A stretch of DNA of 64,000 nucleotides from Gari tellinella (lineage: Eukaryota > Mollusca > Bivalvia > Cardiida > Psammobiidae), in the NCBI GenBank assembly GCA_922989275.2, contig OV277859.1:86610198-86674197 (forward strand), given 5' to 3'. Within the stretch, counting starts at the first letter, position 1, and the number at the start of each line of letters is the position of its first letter. Of this stretch, positions 11,041 to 23,900 are shown one piece after another. Made by a program: the position numbers and the translations under genes. The notes below the pieces were generated by a model, which was not told where the DNA came from, ran no database searches, and saw only the letters and a list, made by a program, of their open reading frames with translations.

Positions 11041-12831
11041 TGCAAATAAGCATTACATTACAGAACATGATGCTGGCTTGGGGCATTTGTGTTTCACAAA
11101 CACATTGCTCTTCATCTGATCATCACCAAACTTTCTGAAAATGTTTTTGACATAAAATGGAGACCAATTTGGATAACCAGCGGCACCAATTTATGCTAGG
11201 CCCTTTGGAGTAATGGCCCTTGAAGTCCTCAAAATGGCGCTCCACTACAGTTTCAGCTCTCTAACTTTTATGTTTGATAGTCTGGATTCCCCTCCCTGTA
11301 TCATCGGGGGTATTCGTGTAACTGGGACACGCTCTTGTTTCGGGGTGCTTTTTTAAATGTTTATCCAATTATGGTGTGATATGGTTTTTTGGTTCAGTTT
11401 AAAAAAAAAAGTAAATACAATCAAAACTTCAGATAATGTTGAGGATCCCTGATAAGATCGGACCAAATATCTGGACTCTACGAACAGCGATAGGCCATTA
11501 TTGTCATTGCCGACTTGTTCCGAACCGAACCAATAGCAAATGCATATCGATTTGATCCATGATTTCCCTTCGGAGACTGGTCAAAACCTGAAGGTCGTCC
11601 ACCGTTCGCCAGACCTTTTATTGAGATCACAAAGGGTCGCGCGCAAATCCATGCGACCATAACACATATGCGCGTAGCTCGAGCGAGACTCTGTCGAGAA
11701 GAGATCGAGAATTGGTTGTCTGAGCGAGGCTAGAACGTTCGAGATCGCATCTAAGTCGTATTGATCGAGGGCACATTGCAACTCGGACGTAGCTAGATCG
11801 GCCGGGCATAAGTCTTGGTCGGCTGAGGTCGGGCGCTTTCGAGGATAGATCGTCGGGAGATTGAGGCTATGTCGAAGACTGGTGGAACAGACCGAGTCTT
11901 GGTCGTGTAAAGATCGCTTAAGATCGAGTAGATGGTCGTAGGTAGAGCGTATATAGAGCATTTGTAGAGCGTAGAGGGCGAAGGTAGAGCGTACACATCG
12001 AAGGTCGAACGAGCTAACATCGAACATAGAGCGTACACAGAAAATAATGTGGTAGGTCGCGCGGTTTTTGCCCGCGACTATGGGAAAACCGAGCTGCGAC
12101 CAAGGTCGCGCGTGGTCGCGTGCGACTTTTCCAGGTCGTACTCGGTGAAATGACCCCATCAGCTTCCTTAGTTTGGGGGACAAAATTAATTTTTGGGGGT
12201 CACTTGTCTACTAATGTCTAGACACTGCTTTTTAACTTTCGAATAAAATTTTAGGACAACATGCATTTGCAGCTTTGCTGGTTGGTAGGTAACTCATTTT
12301 ACAATTTAGACTAATAGTGTACCCTTCCATCTCTCAATAAATCCTCTGAAAACCAGACACTTTAAAGTTATACATGTATATGAATAATCTAGAGATGTAA
12401 AGAGTGTTTGTTACCTAATGCAGTGTGACAGTATTGCAGAAAACCACCTATTAATTTATTACAAGACAAAGATTATAATCTTCAGAGTTTCTTCTGTTTC
12501 ATGTTTTAACACCTAACATTTTGTGAACACTGTGATATATTTTCAAAGTTGCGTCAAATTTGACCCCCAGTAAAAATGTTTGAGGGACATTTTGCCAAAA
12601 AGGGGGTCATTGGCACGCATTTTGTGCGCCAGGGAAAACCCTGGATGACAACTTAAAGCAGGTTGAAAATAAAGCAGAATGTGCCTCAAGGCATTCTGCT
12701 TTACTTTTCAGCCTTCTTTATGCTTCCATGGCTCTTCCAGGATATAGAAAATATTTCTGATGGTGTATATTCATGACTATATAGTATATAAAGTGTATAT
12801 CATTAAATTCTTCAGTGGAGTAATGGGTTAA

Positions 12832-13989
12832 CTGACAGTCATGCATGATTGTGCTAACTCTTGGAATGCTTGAATGTAATTTATTTTACACCTTTGCAAA
12901 CAGTTTCAGTAGCTGACTGCATTGTATTTAGAATTTAAAAGCAAAGGTTATCAATCTCCCACATATTGTATATCTGGAGATAAAGCTAGAGTAGAAAGAG
13001 GAAAGTTTAGACTAGCCTTATAGCAAGTAGCATTTTAATCTCACTGTATCAAGTATTTCATAATTTGCTGAAAGTATAATTGTTTCCTTAAAAGGACAGA
13101 ATGTACACTACAGTACATTTTACTTAACCTTTTCTTCCTTAGAAGTATATATAATTCTTTGTCATTCCCATGTAAATATACCTAAAATAGGAGACTTCAA
13201 AAAATCTTCCCACTGCTGATGTTATTAATATACTCTGGCTCAGTCAAGCTGCATCATAAAGCAGGCTGAAAATAGAATAGAAGGGTCCTAAAGGAAGTGT
13301 CTGCTTTAATTTCATTTTGCTTTAAGAAGTCCCCTGTCTCAAACACAACAACAAACTTTCTGGTCAGTGACTATATATAAGTATCATTTTACTGTTCAGT
13401 ATATTGTTCTACTGTATAATATATATGCTGTATCAATTGGTTGTACATGACAGTCATAGATTTCCATAGATGGCTGTAAAGGAAATGGAGAATGTTTTGG
13501 TTCCTCTTGATCAATGAATGATATTGTATTCTTAAGTTACTTGTAAATAGTTTTACTTTATACATGCAGTCATGAATCTGCACAATAAGAAATATTTTCT
13601 ATATTCAATTATCCATGCAAATCCAAGCTTATAGAGCAGGTTGAAAGGTTCTTGAAATCCTTTGCAATAAATTTGGATCCAGATCAAGCTTCTTACTGTA
13701 TTTAACATTCTAAATTAATATTTATTTGAATTCGTTCATCAGGTCACAGCCCGTCTTACGAAACGTCACACAACAAAATCTTGTTGTAAGTCAAGACGTT
13801 AAAATATATCTAATTTCTGATTTCTTGAAAAGACCATTCCAAAGAGATGTCACAAAACAGGATTAGATTGAGAAATAAATAATAATTGAGAATTTTAGAA
13901 AATGACTTACGACAATATATGTCTTAGACAGGCTAAGAAATATGTCATAAACTGTGGAGGAAAAGGCTTAGGCATCTTTAGGAAAGAAC
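12832..13989. other. Mostly unique DNA with two MITE remnants
   Basis: An A-like hairpin remnant lies at about 13255-13345 (AAGCAGGCTGAAAATAGAA; ending CCTGTCTCAAACAC). A decayed E-family copy lies at about 13740-13965 (TTCCAAAGAGATGTCACAA). No gene is seen. Confidence 0.6.
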
Positions 13990-14197
13990 TTAACCCATTA
14001 CCCCATAGCCTGTTTCTAGTATTGAACATAGTTGACCATTTGAAGCAGGTTGAAAGTAAAGCAGAAGCTCCTATCTGCTAGCATATAGAGATTATTTCAT
14101 ATGATACATATTTATGACTGTATAAAGTGTAACTATTTTCTACAGAGGATGAATAGATTAAAGGCGTAAAAAGGCGTAATTATGGGGTAATGGGTTA
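13990..14197 (-). mobile_element. A-family MITE with half of its hairpin deleted
   Basis: TTAACCCATTACCCCATAGC to TATGGGGTAATGGGTTAT. Only one hairpin arm (GAAAGTAAAGCAGAAGCTCC) remains. Lies 180 bp upstream of the MSH5 start codon. Confidence 0.85.
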
Positions 14198-14241
14198 TAC
14201 CAATTTCTGTCTTTAATGGTTGAAAAAAAAAGTCAAAATTA

Positions 14242-14329
14242 GTTTAGTTTAACCATATTTTATTTTAAATTCTATGAAAACGGGTCGGGTCACAAGTTCT
14301 ACCAACATTAGTTACGGCCCTCCCCTAAG
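14242..14329 (-). mobile_element. 88-bp LINE-like 3' tail insertion
   Basis: Flanked by the 12-bp direct repeat AAGTCAAAATTA at 14230-14241 and 14330-14341. Read on the minus strand it ends AATAAAATATGGTTAAACTA plus AACT. The same tail occurs at 37488-37560 and 40323-40358. The right repeat lies 23 bp before the MSH5 exon 1 acceptor. Confidence 0.75.
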
Positions 14330-14378
14330 AAGTCAAAATTAATCTTATATATCTTCAATTTTAGGTGACGTGGAAGAA

Positions 14379-14999
14379 ATGGCAGATCTTGGAAACATCT
14401 CCAGTGCGAAGCGAAAGCGTGTAACTGGGCCAAGTACTGAAACACCTCGTCAACCAAGAACAGACCATGGCCAGCACACCTCGGAGAACCCTTGTCATAG
14501 TAGACCAGCCGTAGGAACAACACCATATCAACCAACCAATGCATATGTCCGAACTTCCAATCAAAACTCCGTACAGAGGTCTTTGTTTACTTCATATGGA
14601 GTACCTGGCTCTGTTCAAAGACCAGGTGAAGTATCTAAAAAGCCTGTTGCAAGACCAAAACCAACAAAAACACCATTTTCTATCGAAACACCCTACTTTA
14701 ACAAAGAAACCCCACTTATTTTAGCCACTGCACGTCAAAATGGACAAGGTATTTCAACAACATGTTATACAGAGTCAATTTATCATGTTCATAATTCCTT
14801 GTCTCATCAATTGAGGGAGAGATCCTCAGATTATTTTCGAAAGCAGGCGTCGTCACGACTAGAAGGAGCAAGCTCGAGCCTAGAGACAGATGGTGCCCAG
14901 CCACAGAGTCTTGAGAGTGAGAATATGAGCATTGAAGATGTGGTACCAGTCAGATCAATGAGCAGATTAGGGAACCAATCAGCTATCACAGATAATCAG
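14379..14999 (+). CDS. MSH5: MSH5 exon 1 (first coding exon)
   Basis: 207 codons starting MADLGNISSAKRK and ending SAITDNQ, phase 0 at the 3' border (CAG|GTACAG). A GTG at 14370 and the in-frame ATG at 14379 both lie downstream of a TTTTAG acceptor at 14361-14364. This ATG is therefore probably in the second exon, after an unseen 5' UTR exon. The segment is rich in Ser, Thr, Pro, Gln and basic residues, with no recognisable fold, and looks disordered. It is far longer than the short vertebrate MSH5 N-terminus. Membership of MSH5 is inferred from strand, position and matching phase with exon 2, not from similarity. Confidence 0.75.
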
Positions 15000-17900
15000 G
15001 TACAGACATATTCAGTTAGGCTTGTATTAAGGCTTGAGTTAAGATCATTGAAAATATTGATACATAATTGATAGTCTAGAGGACAGGAGCTTTCTGCATT
15101 ACATTAATTTTGTCCAGCATTAACCCAATACGGTGGCATTACCCCATAAACATGCCTTTTTATGCCTCTGCTAGGAATATAGACTAATATTTCCTAGCTA
15201 CATATTTATAATTGTATAAAGTGGAACTACATGTACATGTATTTTTTTCAGAGGAAGAATGAATTAAAGGTGAAAAAAGGTGTATTTATGGGATAATGGG
15301 TTAAGTTATACAGCTTCATCATATTCATGTCACTAGGGAGGGAAAAAACCTGATGATTAATTGCCTTAAAAGTTCTATTTTTGAAAAGCTAAAAGAATAC
15401 CATCAAATCAGATCTTTTAAACAATGGTGATATTGCATTTATTGTGAAAATAGCTTGTTCATTTCAGGACATTTAATAATCAAATAATTAAAATATCATT
15501 AGTCATATGTACCTTACTACTTGGGAGTGAGACTGAATGGATCCATGAAACCTTTTGTAATATGTTTACAATGATTGAAAGAAGACCTAAAAATATATTC
15601 AGAAATGTGTCACCCCATGTGCCTTTGTTAAATGGATCAAAAATAATAATTAGCCGAAAATAATCATGATCATTGTTTGTCACATTTAACCCTTACAATT
15701 TCCTAATTTCCAATTTGACTTTTTTTTTTCTTTAAAAAATATCAACTTATGTAAACTCTTAAGATTTATGTCCAACAATTATGAAAGTATAATAAAGATA
15801 CAGATGTTCATCAGAGGACTCCTTCAGGAGCTCTGTGGTCTGGGTCTACACTATCTACCAAAGATATAAATACTTGGTCCCTTTACTGTCAGGGTAAGAA
15901 TTGTTTGACTGTCGTTACTGACAAGTCAAGAGATTGTTTTCACTAGGAGGAAGCAAAGACTGAAGTGTCTTCAAGGACTGAGAGGGGAAATGGGTATGAT
16001 TGGTTTGTGACTTATCTCAAGTAGCCCAGATCAGCTGGAAAGAGGCACTTTAAGTGTTGACCACAACAGTTGGTGATTTAACCCTTTACTCCATAGCCCT
16101 TTTCTTGTATTGAAGATAGATGACCACTTAAAGCAGGTTGAAAGTAAAGCAGAATGCGCATGAAGGCGCATTCTGCTTTACTTGGAACCTGCTTTAAGCT
16201 ACCATCTGCTAGAATAAAGAAACTATTTCTTATGATACACAGCAGAACTATTGTCTTCAGTGGAGAAATAAATTAAATGCATACAGATGAGTATTTTTGG
16301 AGTAATGGGTTAAATTCTGTTCTGGTATTGTTTTGCAATTTAACACAAAACTCTTAATGACAGGGTCTTACAATAATAAAGTGCTCCCTTTCTACAACGA
16401 CACCCAATGGGAGATGCAGATTAAGTGTGTTGTGTGGAGGGAGTCGTTATAGGGAGGGAAAATTAAGACTTGGCTTACATTTGCAAACACCTTGAATCCA
16501 GATCAAAGGCCGCGCAAAGTGGGTCGGTCGCTACCTCAAAGCAAGATTAAAAGTAAAGAAGAATGTGCCTTATGGCTACCACCTGCTAGAATATGGAAAT
16601 TATTCAATATGACACTCATTAGGGTATTTATTGCAACTATTTTCATCAGTGGAGGAATAAAATGCATGTTCTCAAAGACGCTTCTATAATGCTAGGTTCA
16701 CACCAACGGCGCTTTGATGGCGCTTTAAAGCGGCGTGCAAAGCGGCACAAAAGCGTTACAAAGCTTGATTAAAGCGTCAGCGTCGTAATAGATCGTGGGA
16801 AAGCTTGGAGTAAAGCGGGACATTCGGCAAGAGCGCCAAATGTTTTTAAACGGTTTAAAAATTTTGGGCGCTCTGTTACGAATTGATTAAAGCGCCTATA
16901 GCGTATCATTAAAGCTCAACAAAGCTTAACAAAGCGTAACAAAGCTCAGCAAAGCTTGACTCAAAGCGTAGGAAAGCTTAACAGAGCTTGGTTAAAAGCG
17001 GGGACCCAAGGCTTCACGGTCTGTCACCACTTGACACGCTTCGTTAAGATGTCTGAAGATGTGTTACGATTTGGCATGAAGATCTGATACGAGGTCAGAC
17101 GCTTTCATCAAGATCTGACACGTTTTGATATGCTTTGTTACGTTTTCATGAAGGAATCTCACGCTTTCTTAAGAATTGAGACGCTTTGATCAAGGATTGA
17201 CACGTTTTGTTAGGCTTTGTTATGCTTGGCAAGCTTCCTCACGCTCTCTCACGCTCTTTCATGCTCTCCTACGATACTCACGCTCTATCTCCATCCCTAT
17301 AAATGGCGCTGCTACTTGAGTACCACTCATTGCATTGTTTCAGATAGATCAGGTTCTGGCACATCTGGAACTTCTGGATCTTGTTGTTCTGACATCGTGT
17401 TCTTGACTAAAAAAGCAATGATTTTGTGGATCTGCTGCATTTTTTTTAGGCTCTGGATCAAAAGCGGCATGAAATCGACGATCTGGACATTTTCCAATGC
17501 GTAACAGAACTGAACAGAGCGTAACAATGCACAACAAAGCTTGATAATCGTATCAGAGCCTGATTTAAAGCGTCACAATCGCATCAAAGCGTAATAAAGC
17601 TTATAAAAGCGTGATTTCAAGCGTAGCAAAGCCTGATCAAAGCGGGATCAAAGCGTGAGGAACCGTAACAAGGTGGGAAATAACTCGTCCCAAAGCGGCA
17701 ACCAATTCATATCAGAGCGTATCAGAGCTTATTAGAGCATAAGAGATCGTGATATTTTTGGAAAAGTAAACAAAAATGACAACGCTTTGCTCGCCGATTT
17801 AAAGCGCGGCATTCGCCGTTGGTGTGAACCTAGCATAATGGAAAATGAGAAAAATAGTATAGATCTTATTACTATAAAGATCTACATGTATTTAATTTTG

Positions 17901-20900
17901 TATGCCCCTTAGAGATCAAAGGTGGATGGGGAGTGCATATTGGTTTTGGTCTGTGTGTCGGTCAGTTTGTCTTCAACGTAAACCTAGAAATTAATTTCTG
18001 AAGTACATATAATAAAGATTTCGTATTTGGCAATTTTTTGTACCCTACACCCAAGAAGTCATTGTACTACTAAGATCATGCCAGACAAAGTTCACTATCA
18101 TTTAGAGGTCAAATAAGCTGAATTGAACATTGGTCATGAGGAGGCTTAATGTTTCACAAACATGCATAAAAATGTTTAAAAAGAATTTATGCAATCTCAT
18201 GAAGTGATGACATCAAACTAGTGTACAGTCAAGCTTGTGTTAGTCAGGCCAGTCTGTGAAGATGTGTGTGGATATTAAGAAGAAGGGGTTACTACAGAAT
18301 GCATGACAACAGTGAAACAGAAAGCTTCTGTTATGGGAGCTTTCTGCTTCACTGTTGTTCTGCATACAATTGTAGAGCCCTCATCTCTATCAAAGACTGT
18401 ATCATATACATGTACCTAGAAGTGGATATCTATCACAAGTTTGACTGAATGTTGTTGTGCTTGAGTACACATTGAAAGATCATGTCAGCTCACGGCTATT
18501 TTTTGTTCACTGGTATTTGAACAGAAGATCAGTCAATGTTTTAAGTCCAATTCAAGTTTTATAAATGGAATGGTGTGGCATTTAACCCATTACCTAATTG
18601 TCTAATTCTATAGCATTGAAGACAGATGACTATTTAACACCAAGAAGTTTATAATCGATATGCAATTCTTTTCTGAAGGAGCCTTCTGATCAGTGTCTAC
18701 AATGTTTGTTTGACTTTCACTTTTCTGATTTTTTTCTAGAAACAACCCTGAACATTAAAATAAACTGGTCCTTTTTCAAAAATGGAGTAGTCCATATGAA
18801 CAATTGAACATAAAATTGGTTATCAATGGGAAAGGAATTTTCTAGACATTTTCCTTGGCACTTAGTGGCCCCTAGGTTATTTATCAAAGCATTTGAGCTG
18901 AGACTGCAATTTGTTTTCAAGCATTTGATTGGTCAGTTTTTAGCTTTTGCTCAGCAAAAGCTCAAATCTGACCAATCAAAAGCTTGAGAACAATATCAGA
19001 CTCATTAAAATCTTGGACCAGTGGCATTTTATTTTGTTTGTCATTTGAATTGGAATTTCAGAAATAAACCTGGATACATACATTTTACATAGTATTTTTT
19101 GAGCAACAAATTATTTATTTTCCTTATGTTAGCTCTTTGTAAGCTTAGTAATTTTCAAGTATTAATATTATTCCTTCAACTTTGATGTCTCTGTATATTT
19201 ATTGTTTTCAGTTTTGCACAAAATTAAATCTTGAGTGTCAAAAATGTTTGTATCCTGATCAGGTCCCACAAATATGGGGCCTTTTTGAATTGAAAGTGTG
19301 TTCAAAAGTTATCATCAATTTTAGAATTTCTCGGCCAACATGCATTTATAGTTACAGGGAAGAAGATGAACACAAATGGCTTTGTTTCATTGTTGTGACA
19401 CAACAGATTTATTTCGCGAGGTTTTTGCTTTTGAGATTTTGCATAATACACTATAATTACCTTAAAAATAGTAATGTGGTTGCTATGGAAATTTTCAGAT
19501 TTTGCATGAGACAATAGTTTTAGCTTTTCAGTCTAAACCCGTTGACACCTAATGATAAATATAGACATCTTTTACGAGAAAGTGTACCTGTGTACGGTGT
19601 AGACCAAGGTCAGAGGGTTCCCACTGAGTAGCATCTACAAAGTTTATTACTTTGAAATTGAATTGTAAAAAAGAATCATAAATAGTCAAAATTGGATGAA
19701 ACTTAAATTAATTGAAACTATAATTGTTGATTTTCAGGGCGTATTGGGTTAGCTCTTTGAATCCTAGTGAGGCATATATGTCCTTTGCAAACAGTGTACC
19801 TGTGAAGAGTATACTTGACCTATGCAAACAGTGTAGACCCTGAACTTGGCTTACATTTGGAAACAGCTTGAATTCAGATCATGCAGACACTGTGTAACAC
19901 GTGTCTGATCTGGAATCAAGCTGTTTGTCACTCATCATTATATTTCTTTTGGCAAAAGGTCCATGCACTCATATTTAACTTTGAGAAACAACAGGAGACA
20001 ACACTTTTAAGGAGACGATATTGCAACAGTAAAAGCGCTACGGCCTTAGTCGGCACATTCTGCTTTACTTTCAACCTGCTTTAAGTGGTCACCTATTTTC
20101 AAAACTAGAAACAGGCTATGGGGTAATGGGTTACTTATATCAGGACAAGGTCATAGTGAGTGGCTTCCTATGGCATTTGATTGATATGTCATGGATACAG
20201 AATGTTCTATAGGCATCCTAATATGGATAAATTGTATAAGCAATAAAACAACCATACACTAACATATCATTGTGAATTGTTTTATACAGGTGTTGAAGAC
20301 ATAGAGGATCTTACATGAGTGCTCCCTATTTTATCATTTTTAATATACCAGTTGACTAAAATAATTATGACGCGAGCTTTGGCGAGCCGTTATATTTATT
20401 TTAGTCAATGAGTTATTGAAAATAATAAATAATGAGCATGAATGTCAGATTCTTTTTATCACATAAACATTTTCAAACTCTATTAAGTCAACTGAATACC
20501 TAGTTTGTAGCTTCTCCGCCATATGTATTTTCCGCCAAAACTTGACGTTGTTTACGGTAATGTCATGGCAAATGACATCATTTGGCGTCCCGTGTCATGC
20601 AGCGCTTTTGGATTGATATTTCACTTTCATTTATTGAATGGCTTTATTACACTGCCAGAGGCGGTTTTATCTGATAAAAATGGCTATTTGATGTTGGCTG
20701 AATGTAAAGCAAAAAGCTCCACGGTGAGTAGCAGGATGAAATTCAGGCATAAAAAACTTATGAAGCTTTGCTTTAAGCAGCCATCTCACCTGTCAAGATT
20801 CAAGAAAAGTTTTAACCATTAACCCATAAATACGCCTTTTTACACCTTTAATCTATTCCTCCACAGAAGGAAATAGGTCTAAATTATAAAGTCATGAGTA

Positions 20901-23900
20901 TGTATCAAGAAATAATTTCTATACTCTATCAGATAATAGCTTAAAGCAAGCTGAAAGTAAAGCAGAATGCGCTTTAAGGCACATTCTGCTTTACTTTCTA
21001 CCTGCTTTAAGTGGTTATACATCTTCAAAACTAGAAAACAGGCTATGGGGTAATAGGCAACTTAAATAAATGAAATCAGCTTTGATTAGATCTATCAAGA
21101 TTTGTTTTTCTAACAGAATAATGCCTGCTAAAACACACTTGCACTGAAAATGTACATGTTTAATTCCAGTCTTGTTATTTGTCTGGCAATGCATGTGCAG
21201 TTTGTTGGTTCAGGGCAATGTTAGTTCATACATATTTGATTGTAGGGCTGTACAAAAGCTCAGTGCATGCTGTAGCACCTTAACCCTTACCATACAAGTT
21301 TTAAATCCACTTAACTGTTCATTATTGACTCATGAATGGTGTGTCCCTACAATATACAAAACATGATGCATTTAAGTCTGCAGATGATCTTTCGTGAGAC
21401 ACCTGATATGGATCTAGATTGTTTGAAACTGATGTATAAACTTGTACACTTATGAAGGCTCTGTACAGTAAGGGTTACAGTATCTTTTAACTGCAGACTG
21501 CGGTGTGTCTGCGCCCAAGGACATGCTGTAATTTCTTTCATGCCAGCATATAATATGTCTGCTGAATGCTGATATAATACAGTAGTGGTCTACAAAAAAA
21601 TCTCAATTCTAGTTTTAATAGTTCTTTGATTAACGGCATCTAAAGATATCCTTCAAATAGTTTGGATCCTGATCAGACGCCTCATAATGTGGCGTCTGAT
21701 CTGGATCGAAACTATTTGCAAATATTAGGCTTATGTCTCGAATGCAGTGATAAGGGCTAATGTGCATTTGACCCTTAACCTACAGACAGGCTTCTTGCTG
21801 CAGTGGGTATTAATCTAGATTGGATATTAAGTATTTTAAATCTCAATATAATTATGATCCACTTGTCAGTCTTACATCTTTTGACAGAAAAGAGTAGTGA
21901 TACAATGTCTCTATAGAATGGCTTCAATCAATTATACAACATTAACTTTTTTCCTAGCAAGACTAAAGTTGAACATTCTCTGTCTAAATACAGTCGAACT
22001 TCGATATCTAGAACTCGCTTAACTCAAACTATCCGATATTTTGACTCATGATCTGCATTATCTCATGCTCTGTTAAGTCGAACATATCCATATTTCAAAG
22101 TTAAAACGTGGCTTGGCCACGTTTTAACTTTGAAATACGGGTATGTTGAACTATGTTGACGACTTAAACAAGTTCGAGATATCGATGTTCGACTGTATGC
22201 ATCAAAGAGTACAGCAGCTGATTAATTAATTTGCAATTTTCTGTTAATGTTGCCTCCAATATTATGCTGGCTCAATCTGTTAAGCATGGAAAAGCCATGG
22301 GTGTAATTATGCAGTAATAGTAGGAGACAGACAAAATTGAAAAGGAAATTGATTCCTACACACATTACTGACAGTTACTGCATTGATGCACAGATTCTGG
22401 GGCCCGTTTCATAAAACTTTGTACGACAAATGTGGTCGTAAGTCAGATTATAAAAGACTTTAAGTCTTAATTATTATTTATTTTTCCATATACATGTAAT
22501 CCTGTCTTGTGACATCTTTTTGGAATCGTCTTGAAAAGACGATTCCAAAGAGATGTCACAAGACAGGATTAGACAGAGAAATTAGAAATTAAATATATTT
22601 TAAAGTTTTGACTTACGACCGTTTTTATCGTACTAAGTTTTATGAAACGGGCCCCTGAAGAGTAAGGGCCAAACTGGCAGCAGTAGCAGAAGTTTGGCTG
22701 GTTTGGTTTGGGTAAAACTTTGATTTACTGTTTTAACCCATTGACCCATAGCCAGTTTCTAGTTTTGAAGACTAGTTATCACTTAAAGCAGGCTGGAAGT
22801 AAAGCAGAATGTGCCTTAAAGGCACATTCTGCTTTACTTTCAGCCTGCTTTAAGCTACCATCTCTTCTTGGATATGGAGCTTTTTCTTATTGCACATATT
22901 AATGACTATTCAAAGTGGAACTATTTTATTCAGTGGATGAATAAATGAAAGACATACAAATGTGTATTTATGGGGTAATGGGTTTAGCTTTTCCTTCACA
23001 GCGGTGTTTCTAAGGACAGTCCTTTTCCTCGACTCATACATGTATATGTACTGCATATATTTGATGGTGTTTGATATAAATGACAATATATGAAAGTGAA
23101 ACAAAGTTTTAACCCTTAAATTTACTCCAATAGACTGTCAATTTCTAGATTTGAAGACAGGTAAACCACTAAAAGCATTCTGCTTTACTTTCAGCCTGCT
23201 TTATTCTAGATATACCATCTGCTAGAATAAAGAAAATGTTTCTTATGATACATATATTGTTCATGACATATTTGGAACTATTTTCTTCAGTGGATGAATA
23301 AATTTAAGGTGTAAAAATGTGTATCTAATGGAGTAAACTGTTAAGCATTTACCTTCCTTAATTTTATTCTAAACCCAGGTGGATGTAGATGATTTACGGA
23401 GAATTACGGAGAGATAAAAGGCAAACTGAAGCTAAACCTCATGTAAATTGCATTTTATCTGTCATTGAAGTTATAAATTATCTTTCGTTGTATACAAGAT
23501 ACTGTACTAATTTTTTTGAAGTGCACTTACAGGCTTTGAATAAGTGCCTCTGAAGCCTTGATATACTTATAACTATGGTATTGAAGAAGTGACAGCTAAA
23601 AGAGGATGAAAGTAAAGCAGAAAACTCATCAAGATTTACTTAACCCTTTACCTGATAGCCTATTTCTAGAAATGAAAATAGGTTACTACTTAAAGCAGGT
23701 TGAAAGTAAAGCAGAATGCGCTTAAGGCGCATTCTGCTTTACTTTTAGCCTGCTTTAAGCTATCCTGTGCTAGAATATATTGAAAAATTTCCCTATAATA
23801 TATATTCATGACTGATTAAATTGGAACTATTTTCTTTAGCGGAGGAATAAATCAGATTCGCTAAAAGTCGCTTCTATGGGGTAAAGGGTTAAACAGTCAC

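Larger units (their letters stand above)
8702..11339 (+). mobile_element. HINE/pearl-like element with ~300-bp core repeats
   Basis: The 5' end TATGCCCCCAGAATCTACG forms a hairpin with ATTCGGGGGCATA, then (GTCC)n. A J MITE interrupts the microsatellite. About six ~300-bp core units follow, and the 3' end has CATCGGGGGTATTCGTG and CGCTCTTGT. Some internal parts (8950-9110) recur as a fragment near 60620-60735. Confidence 0.75.
7494..12157. mobile_element. TIR element with GTCGAG/GATCG-rich arms, internally invaded
   Basis: Ends GGGGTCATTTCACC (7494-7507) and GGTGAAATGACCCC (12144-12157). Both arms (7500-7990 and 11460-12150) are GC-richer than the surroundings. They are built of irregular GATCG, GTCGAG and GGTCGC motifs, with CTCGGTTTTTTGACATG near 7670. 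The long minus-strand frame at 11581-12183 follows this repeat and has no recognisable domain. Later insertions fill 7990-11460. Confidence 0.7.
7443..12645. mobile_element. Composite insertion with CAAGGGTTTTCCCT ends
   Basis: Inverted ends GCAAGGGTTTTCCCTAGGC (7442-7460) and GCCAGGGAAAACCCTGG (about 12630-12646), with GATG repeated at both junctions. Inside are the 7494-12157 element, a SINE fragment, an A right half and a HINE. No transposase is seen. The end motif CAGGG...CCCTG recalls hAT, but the short junction repeat does not confirm it. Confidence 0.65.
7395..12831 (-). mobile_element. A-family MITE split by a ~5.2 kb composite insertion
   Basis: The left part 7395-7442 reads TTACTCCATAGCCTGTTTC to AAAGACAGATG. 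The right part resumes GATGACAACTTAAAGCAGG at 12645 and runs to TAATGGGTTAA at 12831. The join restores the usual A sequence. Confidence 0.8.

Noticed and set aside
11581..12183. 200-codon minus-strand open frame
   Set aside because: It lies wholly in the GTCGAG/GATCG-rich arm of a TIR element. The translation is an irregular repeat of R/S/L/D words with no domain, and overlapping frames are open too because of composition.
13389..13583. Minus-strand 64-codon frame
   Set aside because: AT-rich chance frame with no splice or domain support.
19182..19517. 111-codon plus-strand open frame
   Set aside because: Contains a B-type hairpin arm, is AT-biased, and has no conserved blocks or splice phase fit to MSH5.
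20523..20822. 99-codon plus-strand open frame
   Set aside because: No recognisable motif; its 3' part reads into A-like repeat sequence.
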